64,000 bases of DNA, from NCBI GenBank assembly GCA_009760855.2, contig WPIO01000143.1:95001-159000 (forward strand). Reading direction: 5' to 3'. Numbering within the stretch: the stretch's first letter is position 1; every line of letters begins with the position of its first letter. The position numbers and the translations under genes were made by a program. Below, piece after piece: positions 31,023-41,600 of this stretch. This DNA comes from Cristatella mucedo. Its lineage: Eukaryota > Bryozoa > Phylactolaemata > Cristatellidae. Below the pieces are notes generated by a model. It made no database searches, was not told the DNA's origin, and was given only the letters and a program-made list of their open reading frames with translations.

Positions 31023-31283
31023 TTACTTTACGGCTTTGACTGCAACAGGTGCCGCCTGCTCAGCACGATAATTTTCATAAGTTCTGTACCCTACAGACTT
31101 CCTACTTTCGTATGGTGATGCATAGGCACTTTGCCCCGAATCCGACCGGACGTGTGACAATGAAGAATAATTTGTGTCCATACACCGCAACTCTGGGTCT
31201 AAAGTGGAGTAGATCGCTTCAGGCTGGCCTCCTGCAAGAAAAATTCCGATGATTTCTTCAGCAAGCAAACATTTCCTAGACAA
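31023..31283 (-). CDS. Terminal coding exon of an unrecognised protein
   Basis: The frame ends at TAA (31023-31025). An acceptor TTTTTCTTGCAG fits an exon starting near 31230 on the minus strand, giving about 69 residues: GGQPEAIYSTLDPELRC, then a Tyr/Ser-rich stretch (MDTNYSSLSHVRSDSGQSAY, YESRKSVGYRTYENY) and the end AAPVAVKAVK. This looks like a cytoplasmic Tyr-rich tail, but I recognise no family. Copy 2 (53373-53564) has a 2-base deletion that changes the tail to YESMSL and stops early. Upstream exons not found; a possible one lies at 31506-31690. Confidence 0.35.
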   Translation of the reverse strand: MSRKCLLAEEIIGIFLAGGQPEAIYSTLDPELRCMDTNYSSLSHVRSDSGQSAYASPYESRKSVGYRTYENYRAEQAAPVAVKAVK

Positions 31284-31392
31284 ACAAGAACATTAAAATC
31301 TGCATTGGATTACAGGCGAAGTCTTGCTTATACCAAAGTATTGTTGGATAACAGCCACACTATCCTGAAATGCTGACGTCAGCGATTAACCA

Positions 31393-31497
31393 CCTTTTTA
31401 TAATAATTATAATAACATGCTTCATAAAGCGCATTCAGAAAACTCAAAAATCTCTTTTTAGGCATTTTACATTGGCTGCAAAGGAAACAAGATCGAG
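31393..31497 (-). mobile_element. LINE-A 3' end fragment
   Basis: ATAAT-rich tail, CATAAAGCGCATTCAGAAAACTC and CTTTTTAGGC hairpin halves; same insertion in copy 2 at 53696-53800, so it predates the duplication. Confidence 0.65.
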
Positions 31498-31714
31498 GTA
31501 GCTCCTTATCTATTGATGATCCTTGCTGTGATCAAGCCGATCGCTTCTCTGGCATTTTCATTATCAAAATACACAAGATCAGAGAGTTTATGGCCCGAAG
31601 GGTTTCGCAGCGTCCCTTCTGAACTCGTGTCCCTCAATAACAAACACCCAGGACTCTTCTCCCTCTCCAATCTGTGCAGCACTTCATTGTCTACATTCAA
31701 GGAGGCCAGGAGTA

Positions 31715-32062
31715 ACATTTGGGGATTCATAGTTTCGGCAGCCTCTGGCAATGGCTTGTAGCTCAGCACATTATCCCTCATTCTAAACCCTTGCTGTCTC
31801 CATGGGTAAGATACTCCTACAGTGACATGCACTCGCTAAAGATATCCTCTGTGGGTATTTCGGAAATTTTCGGAAGGAATCGGAAGGAGCCCAAGCAATA
31901 TGCTGTGCTTTTGAATGTGATTGAACCTTTCTGCTGTAGATTTAGCTACCACATCTAGAACATCAAAATAAAAGTTAATCTTGTAGCTCACCCTGAGATC
32001 CTGTACTACCCCACCCTGTGCACCATTTTCAAACACTTTTCTTTTTCAATTGTCGATTTGCT
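31715..32062 (-). pseudogene. hAT transposase C-terminal fragment (copy 1)
   Basis: The minus-strand reading gives SYKINFYFDVLDVVAKSTAERFN-type sequence and KHSILLGLL, matching the region after the RNase H-like core of ZMYM1/DUF4371-type hAT transposases. It is frameshifted and stops (HRGYL). It is the left remnant of the element that is more complete at 54.0-58.9 kb. Confidence 0.55.
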
Positions 32063-33916
32063 TATAATAATAATAATAATAATTCACTTGATAAAGCGCC
32101 CTCAGAGAACTTAATCTCTCTCTAGGCGCTTTACATTTGCTGTAACGTGAAATGCCATTGAATGATAAGTAAAATCATGCTTGAAAAAACAAACGAAATG
32201 AATAATATGGTTAGGGGTGACATGCACAGGGTCAGCATGCAAATGTGGTTAGTGGCAGCATGCACAGTGTCAGCACGCATAAGCACATGAAGGACGAATC
32301 ACAGGGACCCACTAAATGCTCTCCTAAATAGGTGTGTCTTTAGGTTCCTTTTAAATGTGGTCAGGTCAGGGGATGTTCTGACGCAGGTTGGGAGGCAGTT
32401 CCAGGCTTTGGGAGCATGTGAACTAAATGCACGGTCTCCAAAGGATTTAAGGTTTGTATGAGGTATTTGTAGACTGTTGGATTCCGAAAAGCGGGTGGTA
32501 CGATGCTTAGCCTGATGGGGTAGTATATCTGACAGATAGGCTGGAGCCATAGAATTAAGGGACCTAAAAGTGAGGGACAAAATCTTGAAGTCAATCCGTT
32601 ACCTCACTGGTAGCCAGTGCAGGTCGGCGAGAAGTGGAGTAATGTGGCAACTGCGACGCTCACGACAGACAAGCCTAGCTGCAGAGTTTTGCACCAGCTG
32701 CAATCGCCTGATCGCACATGCTGGTAGGCCAGTAAGCAGTGAGTTGCAGAAGTCGAGACAGGATGTCACGAATGCATGGACCAACTTAGATGTGGTATCT
32801 TTATCTAAACAAGCCCGAATTTTAGCTATGTTATGAAGCTGAAAATAGGCGGATTTGACTGTGGAGCTGATATGGTCGTCTAACGAGAGGTCGCTTTGGA
32901 ATATGACACCTAGATTTCGAGCTGATTCAACTGGAGATATGCTGGCAGAGCCAATTTTGAGAGTCAGCCTTTCCAATCTCTGGATCACACTGGGTTTGCC
33001 CATAACTAGTAAGTTAGTTTTATCATCGTTAAGTTTTAGAAAATTTGCTGCCATCCATGTGCGGATGTCATCAATGCATGCAGCAAGTGAGTTTAGAGAA
33101 TTTGAGGTGCTCGAAGGCTGGGAGGGATCAAAGCAAAGGTACAACTGAGTGTCATCCGCATAGAAGTGAAAGCCTAGATTGTGCTTGGCAATCACATCAG
33201 CAAGAGGGAGAGTATAAACATGAAAAGAACCGGGCCTAGCAAGGAGCCCTGGGGTACTCCATATTTCAGAGGTACTTTAGATGATCTTTGTACATTCACG
33301 TCAATACTCTGGAGTCTCCCACTGAGATAGGACCTGAACCACTGCAGAGCAGTGCCAGTGATGCCCAGGCGAGATGGGAGGCGCTCTAGAAGAGCTTTGT
33401 GATCGATGGTATCAAAAGCTGCCGAAAGATCAAGCAAAACAAGCAGAGACACTCTACCTATGTCTGCATTCCTAAGTAGGTCGTTGTATACCCGAAGCAA
33501 TGCTGACTCTGTGGAGTGATTAGCTCTAAAGCCAGACTGGAACTTACTAGCAAGGTGTGAGGTTTCGATATACGAGTTCAGCTGGTCCGCCACGACCCGT
33601 TCCACTGTCTTTGATAGGAATGGTAGAACGGAAACTGGGCGGTAGTTGTTCAAGTTCTCTTGGTCAAGTGTAGTTTTCTTGAGAAGTGGCCTGACTACAG
33701 CTTTTTTGAAAGGTGCTGGGACCTGACCTGAGGCTAATGACATATTAATGATGTTGGTTATGCATGGCAGCAGCAGATCAATGCAACGTAGGAGCAGGAC
33801 AGTGCGAATAGGGTCCAGAGGAGTTGTCTTTTTTGATTGAGATACGAACTTTAGGACTAGATCACTAGTGACCTGCTTAAATGCAGACATTGAGGTGCAG
33901 CCAAGAACCGAGAGAG
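32063..33916 (-). pseudogene. LINE-A reverse transcriptase copy, frameshifted
   Basis: Minus strand. ORF from about 33890 (MSAFKQVTSDLVLKF) with NYRPVSVLPFLSKTVERVV, LLVLLDLSAAFDTIDHKALL and [15 protein letters not shown], then a frameshift near 33195. Continues with [17 protein letters not shown] and a further break near 32595. 3' UTR, hairpin and (AAT)n tail end at 32063. Counterpart of the open copy at 54985-56580. Confidence 0.9.
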
Positions 33917-34908
33917 AAGCGCTCGATGAGGAGTGAGTTGCTTATCTCACTAGATAGTAGCTGCATGGCTGATATGTGTTATTTCTTTTTTTGAACAAAG
34001 TCATGTAGATATTTGTGCTCAACAATGTCAATTCCGCCTTATGTAAATGTTGGATTTCAACATGAAATCTCATAATTTTTTATCAAATTTTTTTCTGCAG
34101 ATGAAGTGGCTGCCGTAGTTAAGGTCAGTCACAAGAGCTTGTTACCTGTCGACCATACACCACCCATTGGTCTTTACTGTTTGACATAAGCCAGCACTAA
34201 GCCATTTTTTATGTTTCATCCAATAAGCGAGTGCTCCAAAGTGATCCGATTTGAGTGTCAGTCTAAAAGTTTACAAACAGCTTGAATTAGATTTTAAGGT
34301 AGTAGAAAATGATAGCTCTTCACATTTATTTATTCTTGCTCATGATTTTTAAGTGATTCATTGCCTCGGAGAAGCTTGAGCAGAAAGGCAGGATTGACTA
34401 ATCAGGAAATTTCATTTGGGATTCAAGGTCCCACTTCCAGTTAAATTACTCTTTTCTGTTCAACCAATGACACCCAAGGGAATGAAAAGGATTGTAATAC
34501 CACATCGGTCATGCCATTGTTCTGCTTGAGCTATCCGTGAAATTCGACAGTTCGCCCAGATTTTGTACTAACGAGACACACGCTTAGCAAGATTTACCCA
34601 TTTAGACATGTAGGTCTTCAGATTTTATTTTGAATTAAGCCTTATCATTACTAATTTATAGGCATCACTTAATCTGAGAAACGTTGATGCTATCCAAGTG
34701 TGATGGTTCGCAAAAAACGCTGCAAGCAAATCCAAAGATTTTGACATTCTGTAAGACAGGGGGAGATCAATGCACAGGTGAAATCTAAGGTGAAATCTAA
34801 ATGCGTTATCTTTAATCTGCATAAACCTAAAACATGTACTGGTATTTTCGATTCTAGAAGGCTGGGATACCCTGTACTTTAGAGGCACTAAGATGTTGCC
34901 GGCTAGAT
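33917..34908. other. Intergenic, nothing recognised
   Basis: AT-rich sequence with no ORF, repeat or RNA I can identify. It separates the two duplicated blocks. Confidence 0.5.
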
Positions 34909-34970
34909 CATCTGTCAGAGCACTGATAATTCTGATACTCCACATACCTAGTCGAGAATGATTTGAAACC

Positions 34971-35092
34971 ATGGTGAGCCGTGATGGCACACTTGGTAAG
35001 GCGTTAGTACGTAGTTAGTACGGTAGTACGTTTTCACGGCGGCAGGTTCGAATCCTGAGGTTGGCGACCCTTCGCTGCCGCTGCAAGCGGCG
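34971..35092 (+). mobile_element. SINE-1 copy, tail deleted
   Basis: GGTGAGCCGTGATGGCAC head with an internal small duplication (GTTAGTACGTAGTTAGTACG), B-box-like GGTTCGAATCC, ending at CTGCAAGCGGCG where the copy at 12.76 kb continues. Confidence 0.65.
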
Positions 35093-35190
35093 TCACACCG
35101 AGCCATACCTGGTGGTGCTTCCAAAGGCAGCAGAGTTAGATTTTAAAATTTCAGACAAATAATGCCGCTCATGTCCGCTCGATAATGTAT

Positions 35191-35196
35191 TTTATT
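35191..35196 (-). terminator. Polyadenylation signal of UBL7-like gene
   Basis: AATAAA on the minus strand about 495 bases past the stop codon; conserved in the duplicate at 13251-13256. Confidence 0.5.
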
Positions 35197-35690
35197 GCCA
35201 AGAAAGAGAGAAGCATGCACAACAGGTGACCTTGAATGTAAATGCACAGTGGACGTGTGCAGTGGACGATAGCAAACGGCAGTGACGATTGCATTCATTT
35301 CCACTCGCAAGCTGACAAGACTCTACCACGTCAAATGCCGTCAAATACCGTCGAGGCATGCAGGTACAGCACAGGCGCCGAGAACCGGCCGGTGGTCGTG
35401 TAAGCGATGGAAACCAGCATTGGCCACCCGCCAGCCGACCATTGTGGGCAGGCCACAGCAGCATCGAGTGAGAGGTGTGACGTGCCGCGACGACTGCCCA
35501 AGCCTGCTCGACAGACCAAGACGAGTTCAACTGGAGTTAAAGGAGGCACGATGCTCTCGCGCTCACTGCCTCGACGTCAGAGCTCGAGGTCGATAGACGT
35601 TGGAGCCTCTGCTGCTGCACGTAGGCTCTCCGTCCATCCATTGACTACCGCCGCAGCCACGCCGCCACCGCCACAGCGATCGGCCGAATC

Positions 35691-38600
35691 CTAGTCGGCT
35701 CCGTCGCCGTAGATGAGCTCCAGCGCCAGAGCAATGTTGCCGTCGGCAGCGGTCAGAGCACGTCGCGCCAGAGCCTCGTCGTCGATGCCCATGTCGCGCA
35801 GCTGACGTATCTGCGACTCGAGGTATCTGACCGAGCGACCGCGTCCCTGCGCACTGCCGCTGCCACCGCCTCCTCTGCTGCTGCTCCCGATGCCTCCGCC
35901 TCCTGCCGGTGCCGAATTGCCTGCTGCTGCTGCGCCGCCGCTGCCGGCGTGCACGTGCTCGTGGGCACGCTGCAGCGCTTGAGCAAAGAAGTCCTGGCTG
36001 ATCGGCTGAGCAGCAGCAGCTGCTGCTGCTTCGGCGGCTTGCTGCCTGGCAACACCGGACGAGCTCGGCTGCTGCTGGAACGACGTTTTTAAGACACCGA
36101 TGCTCCGAATTACCGCCTGCCTGGCATGCCTGCGCGCCGGCGCAGCTGCTGCTGAGCGCTGCCGCCATTGCTGCGCACAATCGTTTGGCGATCGGTCGGG
36201 GCGAGCGGTCCTGCTGCACGCACGTGCCTATAAAAAGCACGGCTTCGACGGAGGCGGGATGCCGCGCGGGACTCGGACAGGGAGTTACCTGTGCCGGCGA
36301 TCGGGACAATGAGGCTCCGGCCGCCGCTGCCAGGGCGGCGCTCAGCTGCGACGTGGTGATGACTGGAGCAGAGGCCGGCAAGTGCTGCTGCAGGACTCTG
36401 CTACCGCCGGCCGTCGGTGCCTGGAGCGACATGCAGCACGGACGGATTAGGCAGGACACGGGCCGCAGTGACACTCTGTGACAGTGACGCAGACACACTG
36501 TGTGGCAGTTACAGTGCGCACGCCTCCTTTCCATGCATTGTCCCAACGCACTCGTGCCGGAGAAGATGCTTCGGCATGCACGCGACATTTCAGACGAGAC
36601 CGGCAGGTCGCTTGACCGCAGGGAAGGGCGGCAGCCGGTCGAAATACTTATGCAACCAGCCGTGCGAAATTGCGGCAGCAGCCGTCGCCGGAACAGAAGA
36701 ACAGCGACGATGGCTTCTCGAGAGGCAGAAGCTCAGTCAAAAGAGTTCCTCAGATCGAGAGGCCAGCGACTGCCAAGAAAAAAGCCGAGGGGGGGAGGGG
36801 GGTGAGAAGGATGAGGAGCGCAAGAGAGCGAAACCGAGGCGGTCGAACCTCTGACATCTGCCCGGATATCCGGAGCAGCATCGTGGCTGGCAGCACTTGC
36901 CACCGTCATGGAGGTGCCAAAGAAATGGGAGCGCCACCTCACTCCCCCTACTCTAACCTTCCCCCCCAACAGATCACGGCGATGCACCTCTATCCGGCAG
37001 TGTCAGAGAGCTCGCACAATACCGCGGACAAGCACGGGCAGGTCAGAGTGGCAAGCAAGCAAGCGCCTACAGTGTGCGTGAGCTTGTGTGCTGCAACCAG
37101 AGGAACCGAGAGCCCGGATCATGCCTGGTCATGGTCACAACTGCCGGAAGCTCTAACTGTCAGCCGAGAAAGCGTAATGCTCTGTCGACCGGAAGCCGGC
37201 TCACCTGCACCGCAGGCTGGCGTCTCGACCTGTGCGCTGCGCCGGGCAGAGGAATGCCGGCGGCCACGGCCTTCTCCTTGACTTTGGCCCCCATCATAAC
37301 GACGGCTGCTCTCAGACATCCGTGTCTAGCAAACAGCCTGCAGAGGAAGGGAGCACGGTCACGTGACTCGACAGCTGCCGAGTCGAATCTGACGAGCGCA
37401 CAGCTGTGGCAGCGGCGGTGGCAGGAGGAGGACGGCAAGGTCGACCTAAGCAATGACAGACGTGCAGCCGAAAACGATCCGGAAACGGCACGAGACGGCA
37501 GCGGCTGCGTGCAGTCTGCCGGGCTCAAAGTCGCTCGGGCGGAGCAGAAAGGTCGAGCAACGATGCATACGAGGCCAACCCTCCCCGGCCACTCGGACCG
37601 TCAACTAGCGAGACTGCCTGTCTAGCGAGCATCATCGGCCGCTCAGCGGCGCGAGCGAACCGCTGCGCTCGAGTCAGCACGGCCCAGGCCGCTCCGCACA
37701 GCACAGCTGCTGCTGCAGCTGCTCTGCTACGAGTGTACATCGGCCAGTCGAAGCTGTCTGGAGGCAGTGGCACAGCACGAGGTCAGAGGTCACCCACCTC
37801 TCGGCCTGCTGAGGATCGGTGAGCACTGCCAGCATGTCAGGCTCTCGAAGCACAGCTGCAAAGACAAGAGTGGACGCTTCGAGCTCACGCACACACAGCA
37901 GCCGCCGCCACTCTCGAAGCCGCTGCTAGCGGCCTGGCGCTAGGTACCATGCAGCAGTGCTACTGCCACGAGCGGATCGCGCCACGTGCGCTAACGATGC
38001 GCTCGGCGAGATGGTCGGTCGCCTGGCGACGGCTTCGGGATCGCCGAACCGAGCGTGTGTCAGCCACTGGCTGCTAGCGAGTGCCGCAGCCTGGCTACAG
38101 GTGGAGGCGCCGGCCTGCACTCACCCTGCGCCACGACGTCCTGTCCGAGCTCGGCGATGCTCTCCTTCAGTGACTCGAGCGTCGCCAGGTCGGCGACGAC
38201 ATCCTCCAGGAGTGCCCTATACGGGCCGCCGGCGCCCAGGTAGAGCAGAGCTTCGGCCACCTGCGGGCTGCTTTCGAAGCCTCCGCTGCTGCTGCCGCCG
38301 CCACCAATGGGCGGGCAGGCCACTAGAACCAATGACGTGGAGGTCACGTGGCAGTCACATGGCTTCAGCCACGACGAAAACAACGATGGCTGCCGGCTGG
38401 AGATCGTCGTCTGGCACTGCCATACGACGACAGAGCGGATGCCTGCCTGCCTGGTAGTGATAGCCTCCCAGCTTCCCCACCCACTTCCTCCTCACGAGGT
38501 CTCAGTGGGGCTTGCCCGCCAGCAGACCCACGTCTGTAGTTCCGAGGCGGCGCTTCAGGTCTCCCTTGACATTGGGGAATCAGTTGGGAGGGGCAGGGTG

Positions 38601-41600
38601 TGTGCAGGCGAGTGTGTGCAGGCGAGTGCGTACGTGTGTGTGTGTGCATGTTTTGGGCGCGCACACACTAGAAAGATCTACTTAAAAACTGCCGGACCCG
38701 GGATATGGCTGATGCTATAAGGAAGCCAGCTTTCAGAAAACAGCACATAGTGACACCGAATGGCGTCACCTCACTTCAAACCCACGTAGATCTTCTTGAT
38801 CCGGAAAGTACTCCAGAAACTTGTTTTGATACAACAATCAAAAAGGAAGGATTGTCTATCAAAACATTACCCCTGCCAATTCCCAAAACGAAAGAATGCC
38901 TGGAGCTTTCTTAAGAACCTGCAGTTGTGATTCGAATCGTTTAGCCATACCTTGCACGAACCTCAAAACCGTCGGAGACCATGCCTTTAGTTCCTATGCT
39001 CCTAAAGCACGAAACTCACTACTGACGCACATCACAACGTCCCCTGACATTATGACATTTAAAAAGAATCTTAAAAAGCACCTGTTCATTGCAGCATTTG
39101 CTGGGTATTTGGGATTCGTACTTCCTGTGCATGCATCTGCTTAACTATGCCTGCTGCTTGCGGATGTTACCACCAAACATTTGATGGTGCTTTATATGCT
39201 GCAGCTGCAAAGTGCCTAGAGAGAAAATAAAAATCTGGTAGCTGGTTCAGCCATATTTATAATTCATGATTTACAGTCACCAGGGTCATATTGGTCTTTT
39301 TTAAGCAGGTTTGCCGATGGCATGCTTTGCACTTAGTTCAACAGTCACTAGTGCCGTAGCCACAGAGCCAAACTGCTCAGCACGCGACAGAACGATGTGC
39401 CCCACCCCAACTTTGCCTTTGCTGCCAGCCACGGATGCCACGCCCACCACTCTAGATCAGCAGCTGAGCTCAGCGCTGTAGAGCGAGGCTCCATTCTCGA
39501 GGTGCCTAGGTAGAACAGTTGGGATTTTAGTCTAAGTGACATCAGTCGAGATTGAGTTCTAGGCTTTGGCTGAATCCAAACCAAAGCGCCAGCCTCTAAA
39601 GAATGGTCTTCAAGAAAGGTTGGTTCGGTACAAAGCAAAACGGCTTGATTCAGAAGAGCAGGTGGTATGATGCATAGCCAGCTTGTGACAGATAGGTGGG
39701 GGCAAGATAATTTAGGGACCTGCAAGTGAGTAAGGAAACCTTGAGGTAGATATGCCACCTGCTGGGAAGCTAGTATAGGTCGGTGAGCGCAGCATATAAT
39801 GTGTCAACGTTAACGACAGACAAGCCTAGCTGCCGAGTTTTGCACCAAAAACTGCAAGCATCTTATTGCACATGCAGGAAGGCCTGGGAGCAGAGAGTTA
39901 CAAAATATACAATGGGATATCACAAAACTCAACCGGAGAAATTCTGCAGCAATCCAACTGAAAATGTCAGCAATATAGCCAGACAGAGAGTCGAAAGAGT
40001 TTGATGAGCTGGAATGCCGAGAGAAATCAAAGAACGGGTACATCGGTGCCTTATTTGCATGCAGATGAAAGTCTAGATTGAGCTTGGAGTTTGCATCGGC
40101 AAGAGGGAGAGTGGACGATGGGGAAAGAAGTGGACCAAGCAGAAGTACCTTCATACTTTAAAGGTTCCTTGGATGACCTCTGCCCGTTGACATCAACACT
40201 GAAAATCTCTCAGTAAAACAGGTGCTAAACCATTGCACTTAGGTGACAGCGATGCCCGAGCAAGATAAAAAGCACTCACGAAGGATGTTGATCAACATTA
40301 TCAAACTGACTGACGCGACTCTACCTTAGTCATATACATGCATTGCACATCCAAGGGGCAGATGACCAAAACATGGCACGTTCTCACGGGGGGGGGGAGG
40401 GGGCACAGGGAAAGCGCCGTGAGGAACAGATGCACATATTTAGCTGAGACAAATGATCCAATTCATGTCGATGCACGTGGTGACAGAAGCCGAAAGCAAG
40501 TTCCTGACTTTCGGTGTGGCGGCGCACACGAACCGCGATGACCTGAGCATCTCGAGCACACATGCTAGTACTTAATTCCATTGGCCACCCTACATGTGTA
40601 ATACATGTGAGCACAGCACGCCAAACAACATTGCCGTCGAAGCAGCCAATTAAAAACTCCTCATAGCGTGCCCCGGGGGGGGGGGGGGCCACAGGAAATG
40701 CCGGCCTCGGAGTCATTGCCTACCACTCGACTAACACATCGCGAGACCGAAACGAGATCGATGAGCATGAACAGGGTCCTGATGCGCGCAGGCCCGTCAC
40801 TCACCGTCAGTGTCGCTGGCCGCTCGAAGCCTTTCGATGGCGATCAGAGTGGTGCCCGGCGTCACGTTGCATGCCTCCAGCGACTGCTCGTCCTGCAGCT
40901 CGCGGCCACCAATGATCACGTCTGAAATCGAAGCGACGAGAAAACAGTCAAGGCGGGCAGACGAAGCATGGAGATGGGCGTGATCCTAACACCGACCACA
41001 GGACACCGTCCAGCCAAGCTAAAAAAAACGTAGCAATGGAGCGGTGCACGGGTGACAGTCTTCAGCAACTGCGGCTTGCCGAGGTGGCCGGCATCTGCTG
41101 AGGCAAACCGCGAAGAAGCCATTGGCGGCGTGAGCCGAGATTGTCACGAGCAACGAGAACCGTCGCCGGCCAAGCAACTGCTAACCGGAGAGGTCGCTAG
41201 GCAACCTGATTCGGTCGTCACACACCCGACCAGCATTGCACACAGCGAAGCAGCTCGACTCATGCACACAGAAAAGCTTCGGGAGGAAGTCGTGACAAGA
41301 CGAGGAGTGCCTGGAGAGCCCGCGCAGCAGCGTAGCTGGCAACAATGCATTCGCTTAGCACGAAACGATAAGGAGGAGGCCGAAGCTGCACTGCTGCTGC
41401 ACCGTCGGATTGTGAAACGGGTGTAAAATTGAATTTAAAAAATTAACTACAAGCTGATTTAATAGCCTCTTTTACATAGCGACAGAAGAGCCTTTTAGCC
41501 TATCACTACCGCTTACAGTGGCGATAAAGGATCGCCCACTGCAGGATTCGAACCCACGACATCGGGACCGAGGTCGTGAAAAGCAGCTGCCTTATCTAGT

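Larger units (their letters stand above)
30454..33916. repeat. Segmental duplication, copy 1 (with 52698-56602)
   Basis: Near-identical to 52698-56602 in the same orientation. It contains an unrecognised coding exon, LINE-A 3' tail, hAT transposase C-terminal remains and a LINE-A RT copy. Relative to copy 2 it lacks about 450 bases (53958-54408, including the left end of the hAT element) but keeps about 65 bases near 31570 that copy 2 lost. The right edge follows CAGCCAAGAACCGAG. Confidence 0.85.
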
